Notes: a model not told the origin generated them from the sequence alone. 64,000 nucleotides of DNA from an uncultured Nitrospirota bacterium (GCA_947259355.1 CAMYMF010000006.1:16339-80338); one strand, 5' to 3'. Counted from the stretch's first letter, positions 27,869 to 37,921 are shown. Translations and numbers: made by a program.

Positions 27869-29293
27869 TCAGCGGCTCATGCGCTTTCGTTCGGTGGTGG
27901 AAAGGATGTTCTGCTCGATTCGGTACTTGGTGACCGTCCGCCTGGCAATCGCAATCCCCTGGCTCCTGAGGATCTCCACGATCTTCTGGTCGCTATAGGG
28001 CCGCTGGTGATCCTCCTCCAGGATGATCTTGCGAATCCGTTCCTGCACACTGATTGAGGAAACGCTCCCCTCAGCGCAGCGAAGACCGCTGCAGAAAAAG
28101 TATTTCAGCTCAAGAATGCCGTGTGGCGTGTGGACGTATTTGTTCGTCGTCACTCGGCTAATGGTGGATTCATGCATTTCGATGTCTTCCGCCACATCTC
28201 GCAGAACCATCGGCTTCAAAGAGGACGGCCCCTTCTCAAAAAACTCCCGCTGAAACTTCAGAATACTCTCCATGGTCCGGTAAATGGTCTTCTGGCGCTG
28301 CTCGATACTACGGATCAGCCAAAGAGCCGACTTGAACTTGCTCTCCACGTACTCCACAGTCTGCGAACTCAACTGCTGGCGCTCTTTGAGCATTCGCCGA
28401 TAAAAGGGCGACACCTTGAGCCGCGGCAGTCCGTCGTCATTGAGCAGAATGACAAAATCCTTACCGTCCCGTACGACATAGATATCGGGGACAATGTACA
28501 CCGGATCCTCGCCGCCGAAAGAGCGGCCCGGTTTCGGCTCAAAATTCTCAATCACTTTGGAAGCCATCACCACATCATCCACCGTGACACCGATTTTCCT
28601 CGCGATGGCGGCATGGTCTTTCTTCTGCAGCAGCGGGAGATAGTCCTGGATGATGGCCACCACCAGCTCGCCGTCGGTATCGAGCTGCGCCGCTTGAAGG
28701 ACCAGACACTCCTTCAGGTCTGTGGCGGCGACACCGGGGGGATCGAAACTCTGAACGAGCCTGAGGGCTTCGGCGACCTCCTCGTCCGTCCGGCCTGTCA
28801 TTTCCGACAGCTCCTTGACAGACACGCGCAGATAACCGTCGTTGTCGAGGTTGCCGATGATGTGCTCTGCAATCGCGCGGATCTGGTCATCGCTCCGGGA
28901 TAGACTCAGCTGCCAAATCAGATGTTCGCTGAGGGTGGCCTTTCGGGAGAGGGTATTCTCGTAGGAGGGCATTTCGCCGGTGTCGGCATACGGTTCGTAA
29001 GCCGCATAGCCCGAATCCATCGAATCATTCAGATAGCTGCGCCAGTCAAACTCCTCCTCACGGTTTTCGCGGCTCTTCTCCGAGCCACTCTCCTCGTTGC
29101 CCAGGGTTTGTTGCTCCTCTGACGAGGTCTCCTGTGCTTCCTCCTCCAGAACAGGATTCTCCACCATTTCCTGGTGAATGCTATCAATCAGTTCGAGTTT
29201 CGAGAGCTGAAGCAGTTTGATCGCCTGCTGCAACTGGGGCGTCATCACAAGCTTTTGGGTCAGCTTCAGGTTGAGTCGAGTATCCAGCTGCAT
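27869..29293 (-). CDS. rpoN: RNA polymerase sigma-54 factor
   Basis: This 474-residue sigma factor reads -24/-12 promoters and needs an AAA+ activator. The Gln/Leu-rich region I (LKLTQKLVMTPQLQQAIKLLQLSKLEL, by its ends) and acidic region II are present. The core-binding and DNA-binding regions are complete, and the RpoN box is ARRTVTKYR near the C-terminus. I start it at the ATG at 29293, which gives the standard MQLDTRLNLKLTQ start; an in-frame upstream start adds 11 residues. A consensus sigma-54 promoter lies in this same window before a cytochrome gene. Confidence 0.96.
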   Translation of the reverse strand: MQLDTRLNLKLTQKLVMTPQLQQAIKLLQLSKLELIDSIHQEMVENPVLEEEAQETSSEEQQTLGNEESGSEKSRENREEEFDWRSYLNDSMDSGYAAYEPYADTGEMPSYENTLSRKATLSEHLIWQLSLSRSDDQIRAIAEHIIGNLDNDGYLRVSVKELSEMTGRTDEEVAEALRLVQSFDPPGVAATDLKECLVLQAAQLDTDGELVVAIIQDYLPLLQKKDHAAIARKIGVTVDDVVMASKVIENFEPKPGRSFGGEDPVYIVPDIYVVRDGKDFVILLNDDGLPRLKVSPFYRRMLKERQQLSSQTVEYVESKFKSALWLIRSIEQRQKTIYRTMESILKFQREFFEKGPSSLKPMVLRDVAEDIEMHESTISRVTTNKYVHTPHGILELKYFFCSGLRCAEGSVSSISVQERIRKIILEEDHQRPYSDQKIVEILRSQGIAIARRTVTKYRIEQNILSTTERKRMSR

Positions 29294-29343
29294 GGGGCCC
29301 TCACACGTGATGACCAAACCTGCCATGATCTAGCAGGGGAAAG

Positions 29344-30096
29344 CTACGCCATTTCGAAATTCTTGCCCAAATAATGATGGCGAACGACCGGATCCCGAAT
29401 GACATCATCCGGGGTTCCACTGGCCTGGATTTGACCTTTCATCATTATATACAAGCGATCTGCAATTTTCAACATTTCTCTAGCGTTATGGTCGGTGATC
29501 AGCACGCCGATCCCCCGCTTCTTCAGTTCGTGTATCATTTCTTCGATATCTGTGACGGCGATTGGATCAATCCCGGCGAAGGGTTCATCGAGCAAAATGA
29601 AGGCCGGAGCGGTCACCAGGGCCCGGGCAATCTCAACTCTTCGCCTTTCGCCTCCCGAAAGGGTATACGCTTTCTGGGTTCGCAAATGGGCAATCCCGAA
29701 ATCGTGCAGCAGCGACTCGAGCCGCTCGCTCTTTTCAAAGGCGGAGAGCGGAAGGTACTCCAGAACGGCTCGGAGATTCTGTTCCACCGTCAACTTCTGG
29801 AAAACAGAGGCCTCCTGCGGTAGATAACTGATGCCTTGACGGGCCCTTCGGACCATGGGCTCTTCCGTAACGGATCTCTCCCCCAGATAAACCTCCCCCT
29901 GATCTGCGCGAATGAGCCCGACCACCATGTAAAAAGTGGTCGTCTTGCCGGCACCGTTGGGCCCGAGCAACCCCACGATTTCTCCGGGATCCACAAAAAG
30001 GTTTACATCCCGCACCGCCTCCGTCCCATTATAACGTTTAACGAGACTGACAGCCTTCAAGGCGCGGCGGCTGGGAACAGAAGCATCTTCAATCAC
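29344..30096 (-). CDS. lptB: LPS export ABC transporter ATPase LptB
   Basis: This 250-residue ABC ATPase has Walker A GPNGAGKT (45-52), the signature [15 protein letters not shown], Walker [14 protein letters not shown] and the H-loop. It powers extraction of LPS from the inner membrane with LptFG. It begins at a GTG that overlaps the lptA end by 8 bases and lies just upstream of rpoN, the usual order. It confirms a diderm envelope. Confidence 0.95.
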   Translation of the reverse strand: MIEDASVPSRRALKAVSLVKRYNGTEAVRDVNLFVDPGEIVGLLGPNGAGKTTTFYMVVGLIRADQGEVYLGERSVTEEPMVRRARQGISYLPQEASVFQKLTVEQNLRAVLEYLPLSAFEKSERLESLLHDFGIAHLRTQKAYTLSGGERRRVEIARALVTAPAFILLDEPFAGIDPIAVTDIEEMIHELKKRGIGVLITDHNAREMLKIADRLYIMMKGQIQASGTPDDVIRDPVVRHHYLGKNFEMA

Positions 30097-30739
30097 TAGG
30101 ACTCACCGACCGGCTACGCTTACCCTCCTCGGGAAAAAAGAGAAATCGGGGCCTCTCGACCGTGTCCCCCTCGACCTCGGTCCTGTCCTCGTCCAGATAA
30201 ACTCGGATGATTGCTCCCGAGATGGTGTTGTTGCCCTCGGTAATCTTCGCATGACCGCTCAGGATCAACAACTCCCCAGACTCGAGATACTCCGCTCGAT
30301 CAGCCATGGAAAGCCGGCTGCCGCGGACCACTCGCACGTTGCCCGTGGCCACAATCCGGTCAACATCCTCTGCGCCCTTTTTCGGGTAGGTCTCCACTCG
30401 GTCCGCATAGAGGATCGTGTCACCCCGAACCACCTTGACATGATCGATGAAGGTGATCACGCCCGCTTTGAGATCTCCTTCCATTCGATCGGAGGTGATG
30501 GTGATGGGAAGGTCTTTGCCCACCTCCGACGCCTGCGCCCATCCCGAACCCGGAGCAAGAAACCCAACCACGAACACCCCCAGAATCCAGAGCGGCAGCC
30601 ACCACGTGTCTGAGCCCCCCACCCTGCCGCCTCCTGCCAGCCCGAAACCAGCCGTTTGCGCGGCCCACGGGCCAAACGATTTCTGCCAGTTGCCGGTACC
30701 GCCCTGGTTACACAACGGGATCCCCCCGACATCCATCAT
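30089..30739 (-). CDS. lptA: LPS transport periplasmic protein LptA
   Basis: This 216-residue protein has a long N-terminal part, then a hydrophobic signal segment (about residues 45-65, ending GWAQA). An OstA-type beta-jellyroll domain follows: [27 protein letters not shown], by its ends, then [18 protein letters not shown]. It bridges LPS across the periplasm. The start overlaps the lptC stop (ATGA). The extra 40 residues before the signal suggest that the real start may lie further in. Confidence 0.88.
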   Translation of the reverse strand: MMDVGGIPLCNQGGTGNWQKSFGPWAAQTAGFGLAGGGRVGGSDTWWLPLWILGVFVVGFLAPGSGWAQASEVGKDLPITITSDRMEGDLKAGVITFIDHVKVVRGDTILYADRVETYPKKGAEDVDRIVATGNVRVVRGSRLSMADRAEYLESGELLILSGHAKITEGNNTISGAIIRVYLDEDRTEVEGDTVERPRFLFFPEEGKRSRSVSPSD

Positions 30740-31344
30740 GGCTGGCTCCCCGGCGACAGGGGTTGGGTGCTGTGAGCCGGCGTAATGATGGTTCGCACAT
30801 TTCCCGCCACCTCCAGACTCTGCAGATCCGTGCGAAAGATCATGCGATCTCCCTGGAGGACGTAACCGGCGGTTACCAACCGAACGGGCTCGTCCGAAAC
30901 CACCCGCTGTGTGGGTTCTTCCCAGGCGAGGCGAGTTGCGTAGAGTGTGTATCCCGAACCGGTCTTCACCGTAACGTTCCCGCTCAGTACCACACGCTTG
31001 TCCTCCTCGTAGTAATCACCGACACGCCCGGAGAGCTCGACGCGCCCGCCCCCCTTCGGCAAATACTCCATTCGGACGTGCTCCATATGGACCCGCCCTT
31101 GCCCCAGGAACCTCTCGGCCCGTTCGGCCCAGATCTCCCACTTGCGCTCCCCCCCTTCGCGCTCGGTGAAATGGAACTGCTCAATGGCAATCTCGGCGTC
31201 CGAGTCGATACGGCCCAGGTTCCCGGGCACCGCTCCGCCAATCCCCCCATCCCGCGTCATCACGATGTAGGCCGGCAATGAGAGAAGAATCAGCGCACTC
31301 ACGAAGATCACTGTATTGAGATGTCGCTTCAAGAGGAGCTGCAC
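30736..31344 (-). CDS. lptC: LPS export protein LptC
   Basis: This 202-residue protein has one N-terminal membrane anchor (about residues 8-30) and a periplasmic OstA-like domain (EQFHFTEREGGERKWEIWAERAE by its ends, then AGYVLQGDRMIFRTDLQSLEVAGNVRT). It hands LPS from LptFG to LptA. It is the first of the lptC-lptA-lptB-rpoN run. Confidence 0.88.
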   Translation of the reverse strand: MQLLLKRHLNTVIFVSALILLSLPAYIVMTRDGGIGGAVPGNLGRIDSDAEIAIEQFHFTEREGGERKWEIWAERAERFLGQGRVHMEHVRMEYLPKGGGRVELSGRVGDYYEEDKRVVLSGNVTVKTGSGYTLYATRLAWEEPTQRVVSDEPVRLVTAGYVLQGDRMIFRTDLQSLEVAGNVRTIITPAHSTQPLSPGSQP

Positions 31345-31446
31345 CGTGGACCTCGACTCGGCGGGAGTATAACATAGGCCTCATGCCTCCCACAACAGGG
31401 TTGCCCGCGATGCACTGCGAAACTAAGGGAGCTCGCGAGGCAAACA

Positions 31447-32100
31447 TCAGGGATGCGAAGACAGTAACTGGTTAATTTTATTGACACTTGCTGCCATCTC
31501 CGTGCCGCTGACAGGCTGTGACACATGAAATCTCCCAGAGCCGTCGAGATGCATGAGTCCAGCTGCCAGAACCGTGCGGACCGTCCGATAGTATCGATGG
31601 CCCTGCGGAAGATCGGTCGGCGTCCGCACGGAAGCGGGCGGTCCCTCACGGCGAACATTCATCCGCTCCAGGATACCGCTCAACACCTGTGCCGCCTCGC
31701 CCCTGTTGATCGGCCGATCCGGCTCGAACCGGTGGTTCGGGGGCACTGGGATGAGCCCGCGCTGGACAGCCGTGAGAATCTCCCGTCGAGCCCAGTGCTC
31801 GGCGATGTCTACCATCACGGGGAATTCCTCGGAGGGCGGTATGGACCCGATGGGAAGTTCTCGCACGAGCAGAACAGCCAGCCCGGAACGGGTCAACTCG
31901 CGAATTTCCGACATCGGTGGCAGCTCATCCGGCCAGCGCTCGGGAATAGAAACTGCAGCCGGTCGGGCCAGCGGCTCCGGCGGCGGCACCGAAACGGGCC
32001 GCATGCACCCCGCGACCATCATCAGAGCCCAGAGGCAGCTGAGTCCGAGAGGCCCACAACCCTTCTGCATGACACGTCTTCCCATGAGGACAGATCCCAT
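31447..32100 (-). CDS. Putative lipoprotein with SLH-like region
   Basis: This protein of about 217 residues has a hydrophobic N-terminal segment ending in VAGC, which fits a lipobox (Cys near residue 32), so it is probably a lipoprotein. The region from about 95 to 145 (FPVMVDIAEHWARREILTAVQRGLIPVPPNHRFEPDRPINRGEAAQVL, by its ends) resembles an S-layer homology repeat, and a second weaker repeat follows. SLH repeats can tether proteins to the cell wall or to other proteins. The function is unknown. It stands between the lpt operon and the RACo-like gene with gaps on both sides. Confidence 0.68.
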   Translation of the reverse strand: MGSVLMGRRVMQKGCGPLGLSCLWALMMVAGCMRPVSVPPPEPLARPAAVSIPERWPDELPPMSEIRELTRSGLAVLLVRELPIGSIPPSEEFPVMVDIAEHWARREILTAVQRGLIPVPPNHRFEPDRPINRGEAAQVLSGILERMNVRREGPPASVRTPTDLPQGHRYYRTVRTVLAAGLMHLDGSGRFHVSQPVSGTEMAASVNKINQLLSSHP

Positions 32101-32320
32101 TGGTGTGCCGCCACCCGCAACAGCAGTGGAATTCTATCGGGATGGCGGCAACAAGTCAAGATGCCCTCAAATTTACAGGCCGTCGAGCTTGCCGCACGCT
32201 ACGCCAAAAGAAATCTTGAACTGAGGAAAGACTCCGATGATTCGGGGCCAATAGATCTCCTGCACCTTGCCGGCGGTACCACTAAGATCTCCCATTACGA
32301 TTGCTCGTGCTGTATCCGAA

Positions 32321-33934
32321 CTAGCGCCTGGCCCGAACGGAAGGAAACTGGGCTGCATCGGTGTGGGGTAGAAACATGGCTGCGCTCAGCAGCGGCATGA
32401 AATCACCGTCGACATTCAGTTCCACATACGTCACACGCCGGCTGATTTCTTCGAGTTCCCGCCTCTTTTCATTTGAGAGCAGACAGAGACAGGCGCCCAT
32501 GCCGGCACTGTTATGCAGCGTTCGGTATCGCTCCAGGGGAATATCGGGAACCATCCCGAGGGTGACAGCCTTTTCGGGATCAATATAGCTGCCAAAAGTC
32601 CCCGCGACAAAGAAAGACTCCAAGTCCCCGAAGGAAAGCCCCGCCTGGCGGGTCATGACCGTCAACGCCGTGTACATGGCGGCCTTGGTGCGAAGCAGAT
32701 TCTCCAGATCGAACTGGGTCAAGACGATGGGCGCACCGGTGCCACTTTGCTCTGCAGGGACCAGCCGATACGCCTGATGCCCATCCGATTCCATGATGTT
32801 CTCGGCCACCCTGTCAATCTTGCCTCGCTCATCGATCACACCACTCAGGAAGAGCTCGGCCATCAGGTCAATGAGCCCCGATCCGCAGATCCCTTTGGGG
32901 GGCAGCCCCCCAATGGTGGACCACGTGGGCCGGAGACTTCCCCGGTCGATCTGCACGTGATCTATGGCCCCAGGCCCCGCCCGCATGCCGCAGCGAACGA
33001 CCCCCCCTTCCAGCGCCGGACCGGCCGCGCCCGCCGCCACCATCAGCCAATGCCGATTTCCCAGAACGATCTCCGCGTTGGTCCCCACGTCCACCAGCAC
33101 CGAGAACTTCTCTGCCCGGTGCATCTGCGACACGAGAATGCCGGCCAGCGCGTCCCCGCCGGCATAACTGCCTACATTGGGAAGCGCGTAGAAGACAGCA
33201 CGCTCGTGGACCTGCAGACCCAGTGCCCTGGCGGGGCTGATCTGCAGCCGGTTGATGACGGGACTGTAAGGCTCCCGGCAGAGACGGCGTGTTGAAAACC
33301 CGCAGCAGAGATGGACCATGGCGGTGTTGCCTGCTGCGGCCACCGCGTAGACCTGTCGCCCTTCGATCGAGTGTTTTTGAAGCAAGACCGCGAGGGCACC
33401 GTTGATGGTGTCCATCAGCACCTTTTGCAGCTCCGCCTGCCCCCCCGGTTTTTCACAGTGATGCATGCGGCTCAGGACATCTTCTCCGAAAGCCACCTGC
33501 GGGTTCTCGACGGCCGACGCCTCGAGAACCACCCCCCGATGCAAATCGAGGAGGTACAGAACAAGGTTGGTCGAACCGAGATCGACGGCCAGCGCAAAGT
33601 TCGATGCAACCTCGTCGCCGACCATCACATCGATCAGTTCCGCACCGCTCTCCTTCATAGCCAGCGTCACCGTCAGCCGGCCGCGACCGTCATGGAGAAC
33701 CTCCGATACTCGCGGCACCATCCCGAAGGGCACCGAGGGATTCTGGATACCCGATTGTTTTTCAAGAAGATCGAGCACCCGATCGACGTCGCCACGGTTG
33801 TCACGAAGACTGGGCAAGGAAACGTTCAGGACAACCTTGCGCACCAGAGGGTCCAGCCCGTCCGGCGCCAGAAGTTGTCGTGGGTCCTGCGCTTCAAAGA
33901 GATTCACGGCTTCATCCTGGTCGGCGGGTATCAT
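32321..33934 (-). CDS. RACo-like ASKHA ATPase (DUF4445) without ferredoxin domain
   Basis: This 537-residue protein resembles the reductive activator of corrinoid proteins (RACo/RamA). The N-terminal 70 residues fit the family linker (PDGLDPLVRKVVLNVSLPSLRDNRGDV by its ends). The ASKHA part follows: ALAVDLGSTNLVLYLLDL, AAAGNTAMVHL, then VDVGTNAEIVLGNR and GLPPKGICGSGLIDLMAELF, and finally FVAGTFGSYIDPEKAV. Full RACo proteins begin with a [2Fe-2S] ferredoxin domain, which is missing here. The start (33934) overlaps the MoeA fusion gene by 23 bases and has GGAG upstream. It may activate a corrinoid or another metalloprotein with an external electron donor. Confidence 0.78.
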   Translation of the reverse strand: MIPADQDEAVNLFEAQDPRQLLAPDGLDPLVRKVVLNVSLPSLRDNRGDVDRVLDLLEKQSGIQNPSVPFGMVPRVSEVLHDGRGRLTVTLAMKESGAELIDVMVGDEVASNFALAVDLGSTNLVLYLLDLHRGVVLEASAVENPQVAFGEDVLSRMHHCEKPGGQAELQKVLMDTINGALAVLLQKHSIEGRQVYAVAAAGNTAMVHLCCGFSTRRLCREPYSPVINRLQISPARALGLQVHERAVFYALPNVGSYAGGDALAGILVSQMHRAEKFSVLVDVGTNAEIVLGNRHWLMVAAGAAGPALEGGVVRCGMRAGPGAIDHVQIDRGSLRPTWSTIGGLPPKGICGSGLIDLMAELFLSGVIDERGKIDRVAENIMESDGHQAYRLVPAEQSGTGAPIVLTQFDLENLLRTKAAMYTALTVMTRQAGLSFGDLESFFVAGTFGSYIDPEKAVTLGMVPDIPLERYRTLHNSAGMGACLCLLSNEKRRELEEISRRVTYVELNVDGDFMPLLSAAMFLPHTDAAQFPSVRARR

Positions 33935-35870
33935 ACACCACGGCTCCCATGTGCGACACGTCGTAACCGCCCAGCGCCAGAATCATCGTTTTGAATTCCG
34001 GGTCGTCCCGCAGAATCGCAAGCAAGCACTGCAAGGCCTCCGTCGCGAGGAAGTCGCAAGGAATAGCGAAATCGAATCGCTCCCGAGCCACCGGGATAAA
34101 GTCCAGCGAAAGCGCCCGGGCCGCCGCCAGAATGCCAACCCCTGCGTCTGCGGTCCCACCGGCCACGGCCGAGGCCACCCCCATATGGGTGTACTCTTCC
34201 CGCTCGTAACCTCGAATCGCCTCGGGCAGGAGTCCAAGCTGCCGCAGGCAACCGTCGGTGAGCAATCGGGTTCCGGAGCCTTTCTGACGATTGATGAAGA
34301 CCAGATCTTCCCGGGCGAGATCCTGGAGCCCTGAAATCTCCTTGGGGTTTCCGCGGGGAACCAGCAGGCCCTGCTCCCGGTAGACGAGGTTGACCAATAC
34401 CATCTCTTTTTCCGGAAGAAGACGCTGCAGAAAGGGTTCGTTGTATGCACCGGTTTGCTCATCGAGGAGATGGGTGCCCGCCAGGTGCGCTTCGCCCCGC
34501 TTGATGGCCAGCAGTCCACCCATACTTCCCACATGGGAGGAGGCAAAGGAGAAGCGGGGATGGCGTTTTTTCAGAACATTCGCCAAGATGTCCAGGGTGT
34601 TGTCGTGACTGCCAATGCAAACCAGTGTCTCCGCCAGTTCCGACGCAGAGCGCAGCAGTTCGACCCGGACCTCCTCCCCCGCCGCGATCCCCTCGCTGAG
34701 GGCCGGAATGCGGACAACACCGTCTGCCCGCACCAGTGACATGAGTTTCCCGGCCCCCCGGGAAACCGGTGTTGCCACGGTCCGGGACCCCACCACTCCC
34801 ACCGTCACGCGCACGAATTCCTCCTGCCCGACCGCGGAGCTGATCTGTCGCGACAAAACCGCAGGGAGCGTTTCGGGATCGGGGACGGGGCGTGCTTGAT
34901 ACGCGAAGAGCAGCGGCTTCACGAAGAGCGACAACGTCAGTGCGGCTGAAACGGGGTAGCCAGGAATACCGACAACCGGTTTGCCCTCCACCACGCTGAG
35001 AATCACCGGTTTGCCCGGCTTGATGCTCACACCATGGACAAAGACCTCCCCCAGTTCGCGCAGGGCGTGAATCGTGAAGTCTTCGCGCCCGGCGGAGGAG
35101 CCGGCATTGACCAGAACCACATCGGCGCTTTTGAGGGCGCTCTGAATCGCGGCCCGAACGGTCTCCAGCGCATCCGGAACAATGTCATGGCGCGTCGCCC
35201 GCCCCCCCCACTCTTGGATCAGGCCACAGAGGATTCTCGAATTGAATTCGATTATCTGTCCCTGCCGTGGCGTGCTCCCCGGCTGAACCAACTCGCTGCC
35301 GGTGGGAAGCACGGCCACCACCGGAAGCCGTCGCACCGCAAGCTCGGTCAAACCACCCGCGAGCATGGCCCCCACATCCACCGGGCGAACATGATGATTC
35401 TCGGGGAGAATCAATTCGGTGGCCACGAGATCCTCCCCCATGGTCCGCACATGCCGGTAGGGGGTTACCGGCGCGATGATCTCGATTTCGTCCCCGCCGC
35501 ATCGGTCTACCTCCTCGATCATGATGACCGCGTCCATCCCGTCCGGAAGGGGGTCGCCCGTGTCGACGTAGAGGGCCTCCCGACCGATCCGCAGGCGCTT
35601 CGGCCGCGATTCTGAGGGCCCCACGGTGTCCGCAAACCGCACGGCCACTCCGTCCATCGCTGCCGCATGATAGCTCGGCGAGGACAGCCGTGCCGTTACG
35701 GCCTGGGCCGTGACGCGACCCAGGGCCTCGTCCACGGGAATCACTTCACCCGGCAGCGGCTCCCAGATGCCCCGTCGGGTCAGCGCCTCCGTCCATGTCG
35801 CGAGGGATTCGGACAGGGGCATGCTCTTCAGATATACCTCACGCTTCACGACACCATACTCCCGCTTCAC
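33912..35870 (-). CDS. moeA: MoeA fused to molybdate-binding-like domain
   Basis: This 652-residue protein has two parts. Residues 1-410 are a MoeA molybdopterin molybdotransferase: YHAAAMDGVAVRF, PTGSELV, GSSAGREDF and VKPGKPVILSVVEGKPVVGIPGYPVSA by its ends. Residues 415-652 are a periplasmic-binding-protein-like domain (COG1910 type). That domain starts at LVCIGSHDNTLDILANVLKKR and includes FINRQKGSGTRLL and TADAGVGILAAARAL. The second domain has no signal and would be cytoplasmic, perhaps presenting or sensing the oxyanion. It starts inside the stop region of the other moeA. Confidence 0.9.
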   Translation of the reverse strand: MKREYGVVKREVYLKSMPLSESLATWTEALTRRGIWEPLPGEVIPVDEALGRVTAQAVTARLSSPSYHAAAMDGVAVRFADTVGPSESRPKRLRIGREALYVDTGDPLPDGMDAVIMIEEVDRCGGDEIEIIAPVTPYRHVRTMGEDLVATELILPENHHVRPVDVGAMLAGGLTELAVRRLPVVAVLPTGSELVQPGSTPRQGQIIEFNSRILCGLIQEWGGRATRHDIVPDALETVRAAIQSALKSADVVLVNAGSSAGREDFTIHALRELGEVFVHGVSIKPGKPVILSVVEGKPVVGIPGYPVSAALTLSLFVKPLLFAYQARPVPDPETLPAVLSRQISSAVGQEEFVRVTVGVVGSRTVATPVSRGAGKLMSLVRADGVVRIPALSEGIAAGEEVRVELLRSASELAETLVCIGSHDNTLDILANVLKKRHPRFSFASSHVGSMGGLLAIKRGEAHLAGTHLLDEQTGAYNEPFLQRLLPEKEMVLVNLVYREQGLLVPRGNPKEISGLQDLAREDLVFINRQKGSGTRLLTDGCLRQLGLLPEAIRGYEREEYTHMGVASAVAGGTADAGVGILAAARALSLDFIPVARERFDFAIPCDFLATEALQCLLAILRDDPEFKTMILALGGYDVSHMGAVVYDTRRPG

Positions 35871-37159
35871 TCAAAAAGAGCCACCTCCACCGCCTCGCCC
35901 TTCTCCAGACCAATACTTTCCTCCGGAATAACCACGGTCCCATGGGCTTCCACCAGGGTGCGCATGAGGCCCGATTTTCCGAGGATGGGCCGCGCCAGGA
36001 GTTGACCCTCGTCGACCGCAACGGCCACGCGGACATAGTCCTCCCGCCCCGCCGCGGACGAGACAGACCGAGACATTCTGGCCCGAACAACCGGGCACCG
36101 GAGCGACGACCAGGAGACATCTCGAAGTCCCGACAACAGACGAAGCACAGGCCGCACGAAAAGATCGAAACCGATCACAATGGCCGCTGGGTGGCCGGGC
36201 AGGCCGAACACGGGAATCTTACCGACCATGGCACAGATCGTCGGTTTGCCCGGCTTGACCGCCACGCCGTGGACCACGATTCCGGGTTTTCCCAGCTGTG
36301 AGAGCACTTCAGCCGTCAGATCCCGCGTGCCGACGGAACTTCCGCCGGACAGCACAACCAAGTCGCACTCCGCCAGCGCCCGGCCAACATTTTGCTTCAG
36401 GGCCGCCAGATCGTCGGGTACGATGGCATATCGGTCCGCCACCCCCCCCGCCTGTTCGATCAAAGCTGAGAGATGATAGCTGTTTATGTCCCGCACCTGC
36501 CCGGGACCCGCCGCTTGATCGGGCGGAACGATTTCACTGCCCGTCGGAATCACGGCCACCCGGGGGCGCCGGTAGATAGGCACCCGCGTGATCCCGAGGC
36601 CGCAGAGCACGCCGATGTCCTGAGGTCGAAGGCGGTGCCCCATCTGCAGCACCACTTCTCCCTCTTGCACGTCGTCGCCGGCCTGAATCACGTTTTCTCC
36701 CGGAGCCACCGCCCGCATGACCTCGATCATCCGATCATCCACCGGCGCGGTCTGCTCAAACATGACCACCGCATCGGCCCCGTCCGGCAGCATCCCCCCC
36801 GTCGCAATCTTCATGGCCTCCTGGGAGTGGACCGCCCCGGATGCCGGCACGCCCATGGGGATTTCGCCAACAATGTTGAGATATCCTGGCAAGGCCTCCG
36901 TTGCGCCAAAGGTATCCTGGGCTCTCACGGCGTAACCGTCCATGGTGGACCGTGAAAAGGCCGGCAGGTTTTCCTTCGACACAATCGGTTGGCTGAGGAT
37001 CCTCCCCAGCGCCGAAACCACGTCGACGCGCTCTTGCCGAAGCTCCGGCCGGCCCAGGTGCGACAGGAATGTCTCCTGCGCAGCCCGACGGGCCGACAGT
37101 CCGGAGCGTCCCAGCATATCTCTTGGTTCCTGAGATTTATTGTTCTCAGGTTTGTCCAT
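35867..37159 (-). CDS. moeA: Molybdopterin molybdenumtransferase MoeA
   Basis: This 430-residue enzyme inserts molybdenum (or tungsten) into adenylated molybdopterin. Family motifs include RSTMDGYAVRAQDTFGA, IPTGSEIV, DINSYHLSALI and LSGGSSVGTRD, with KPGKPTICAMVGKIPVFGLPGHPAA by its ends. The first 20 residues are polar and may be an extension. It overlaps the downstream MoeA fusion by 4 bases. Two moeA copies in tandem are common in anaerobes with many molybdo- or tungstoenzymes, but no such enzyme gene is in the window. Confidence 0.94.
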   Translation of the reverse strand: MDKPENNKSQEPRDMLGRSGLSARRAAQETFLSHLGRPELRQERVDVVSALGRILSQPIVSKENLPAFSRSTMDGYAVRAQDTFGATEALPGYLNIVGEIPMGVPASGAVHSQEAMKIATGGMLPDGADAVVMFEQTAPVDDRMIEVMRAVAPGENVIQAGDDVQEGEVVLQMGHRLRPQDIGVLCGLGITRVPIYRRPRVAVIPTGSEIVPPDQAAGPGQVRDINSYHLSALIEQAGGVADRYAIVPDDLAALKQNVGRALAECDLVVLSGGSSVGTRDLTAEVLSQLGKPGIVVHGVAVKPGKPTICAMVGKIPVFGLPGHPAAIVIGFDLFVRPVLRLLSGLRDVSWSSLRCPVVRARMSRSVSSAAGREDYVRVAVAVDEGQLLARPILGKSGLMRTLVEAHGTVVIPEESIGLEKGEAVEVALFE

Positions 37160-37340
37160 CCCGTAGCCCTCCGATTTGCACGCCAGGCACGCGCCGCGCG
37201 CTCAGCCCCCCACAGAAGCAAACCGTTTGAAACCTCACACAAAAATGGGGTAGCACGACTTATATCACAGCCGACGGAGGAATGACAACGGTATCTTCGT
37301 CGCAATGCCCAGATGGGCACCGCTGGCGGCGAGACCGGAC

Positions 37341-37376
37341 AAAAAAACCGCCGCCTCAAGAGAGAAAGGCGACGGC
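37341..37376 (-). terminator. Intrinsic terminator of the c554-like gene
   Basis: On the minus strand a 9-bp stem (37368-37376 with 37347-37355) is followed by a run of seven T (37341-37347). It lies 30 bases after the cytochrome stop. Confidence 0.87.
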
Positions 37377-37405
37377 TGATGTTGCCTGAAGAATCTGCCT
37401 GCCCG

Positions 37406-37921
37406 TCAGTGGGCTTTCTTCAGCGGGAAGTGCTCGTGCGTTCCGTCCGCCTTACGTTGCTCGTAATTGAACTCCTTGTAGAAGGGGCTCTTTTCGTTGT
37501 GGCACTTGCGGCAGGTGGCCTCATCGGGCACAATCAGTCCCTTCGCGATTAGCTCATCGCGCTTGTAGTCGCGGTTCGTCATCATGACCTTCATGTACTC
37601 CGACCCCGGGCCATGACAAGCTTCACACTGTACGTTCGGCATCTCTGCGGTGCCGTCGACCGTGTGGCACGGCAGACAGGTCGCATCGCCCGTGTAGTCT
37701 TTGTTGGGATCGAGCCCGGCAGCGGTCTTGGCCTCGGCCCGGACCCCCGGCTCGAGGAGTTCAAAAACCTTCGCCATTTTTGTGGTCTCCCAGCTCTTGA
37801 ACTGTTTCATGTGGCACATCTTGCACTTCTTCGATCCCACGTAATCGGCTGCATGTACCGGGACCACCCCGAACATGACAACGAAGAAAACCCCCATGAG
37901 GATCATTCCGTACTTGACCAT
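37406..37921 (-). CDS. Tetrahaem cytochrome c554-like protein
   Basis: This periplasmic cytochrome of about 171 residues has a signal peptide ending in VHAA. Four CXXCH sites are present: CKMCH, CLPCH, CEACH and CRKCH. GSKKCKMCHMKQFKSWETTKMA, described by its ends, and the CEACHGPGSEY motif are typical of the cytochrome c554/c-prime family of NrfB- or Hao-like electron carriers. I use the ATG at 37921 because GGGAGGTG lies 6 bases upstream. An FNR-like box lies just before the gene. Confidence 0.9.
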   Translation of the reverse strand: MVKYGMILMGVFFVVMFGVVPVHAADYVGSKKCKMCHMKQFKSWETTKMAKVFELLEPGVRAEAKTAAGLDPNKDYTGDATCLPCHTVDGTAEMPNVQCEACHGPGSEYMKVMMTNRDYKRDELIAKGLIVPDEATCRKCHNEKSPFYKEFNYEQRKADGTHEHFPLKKAH

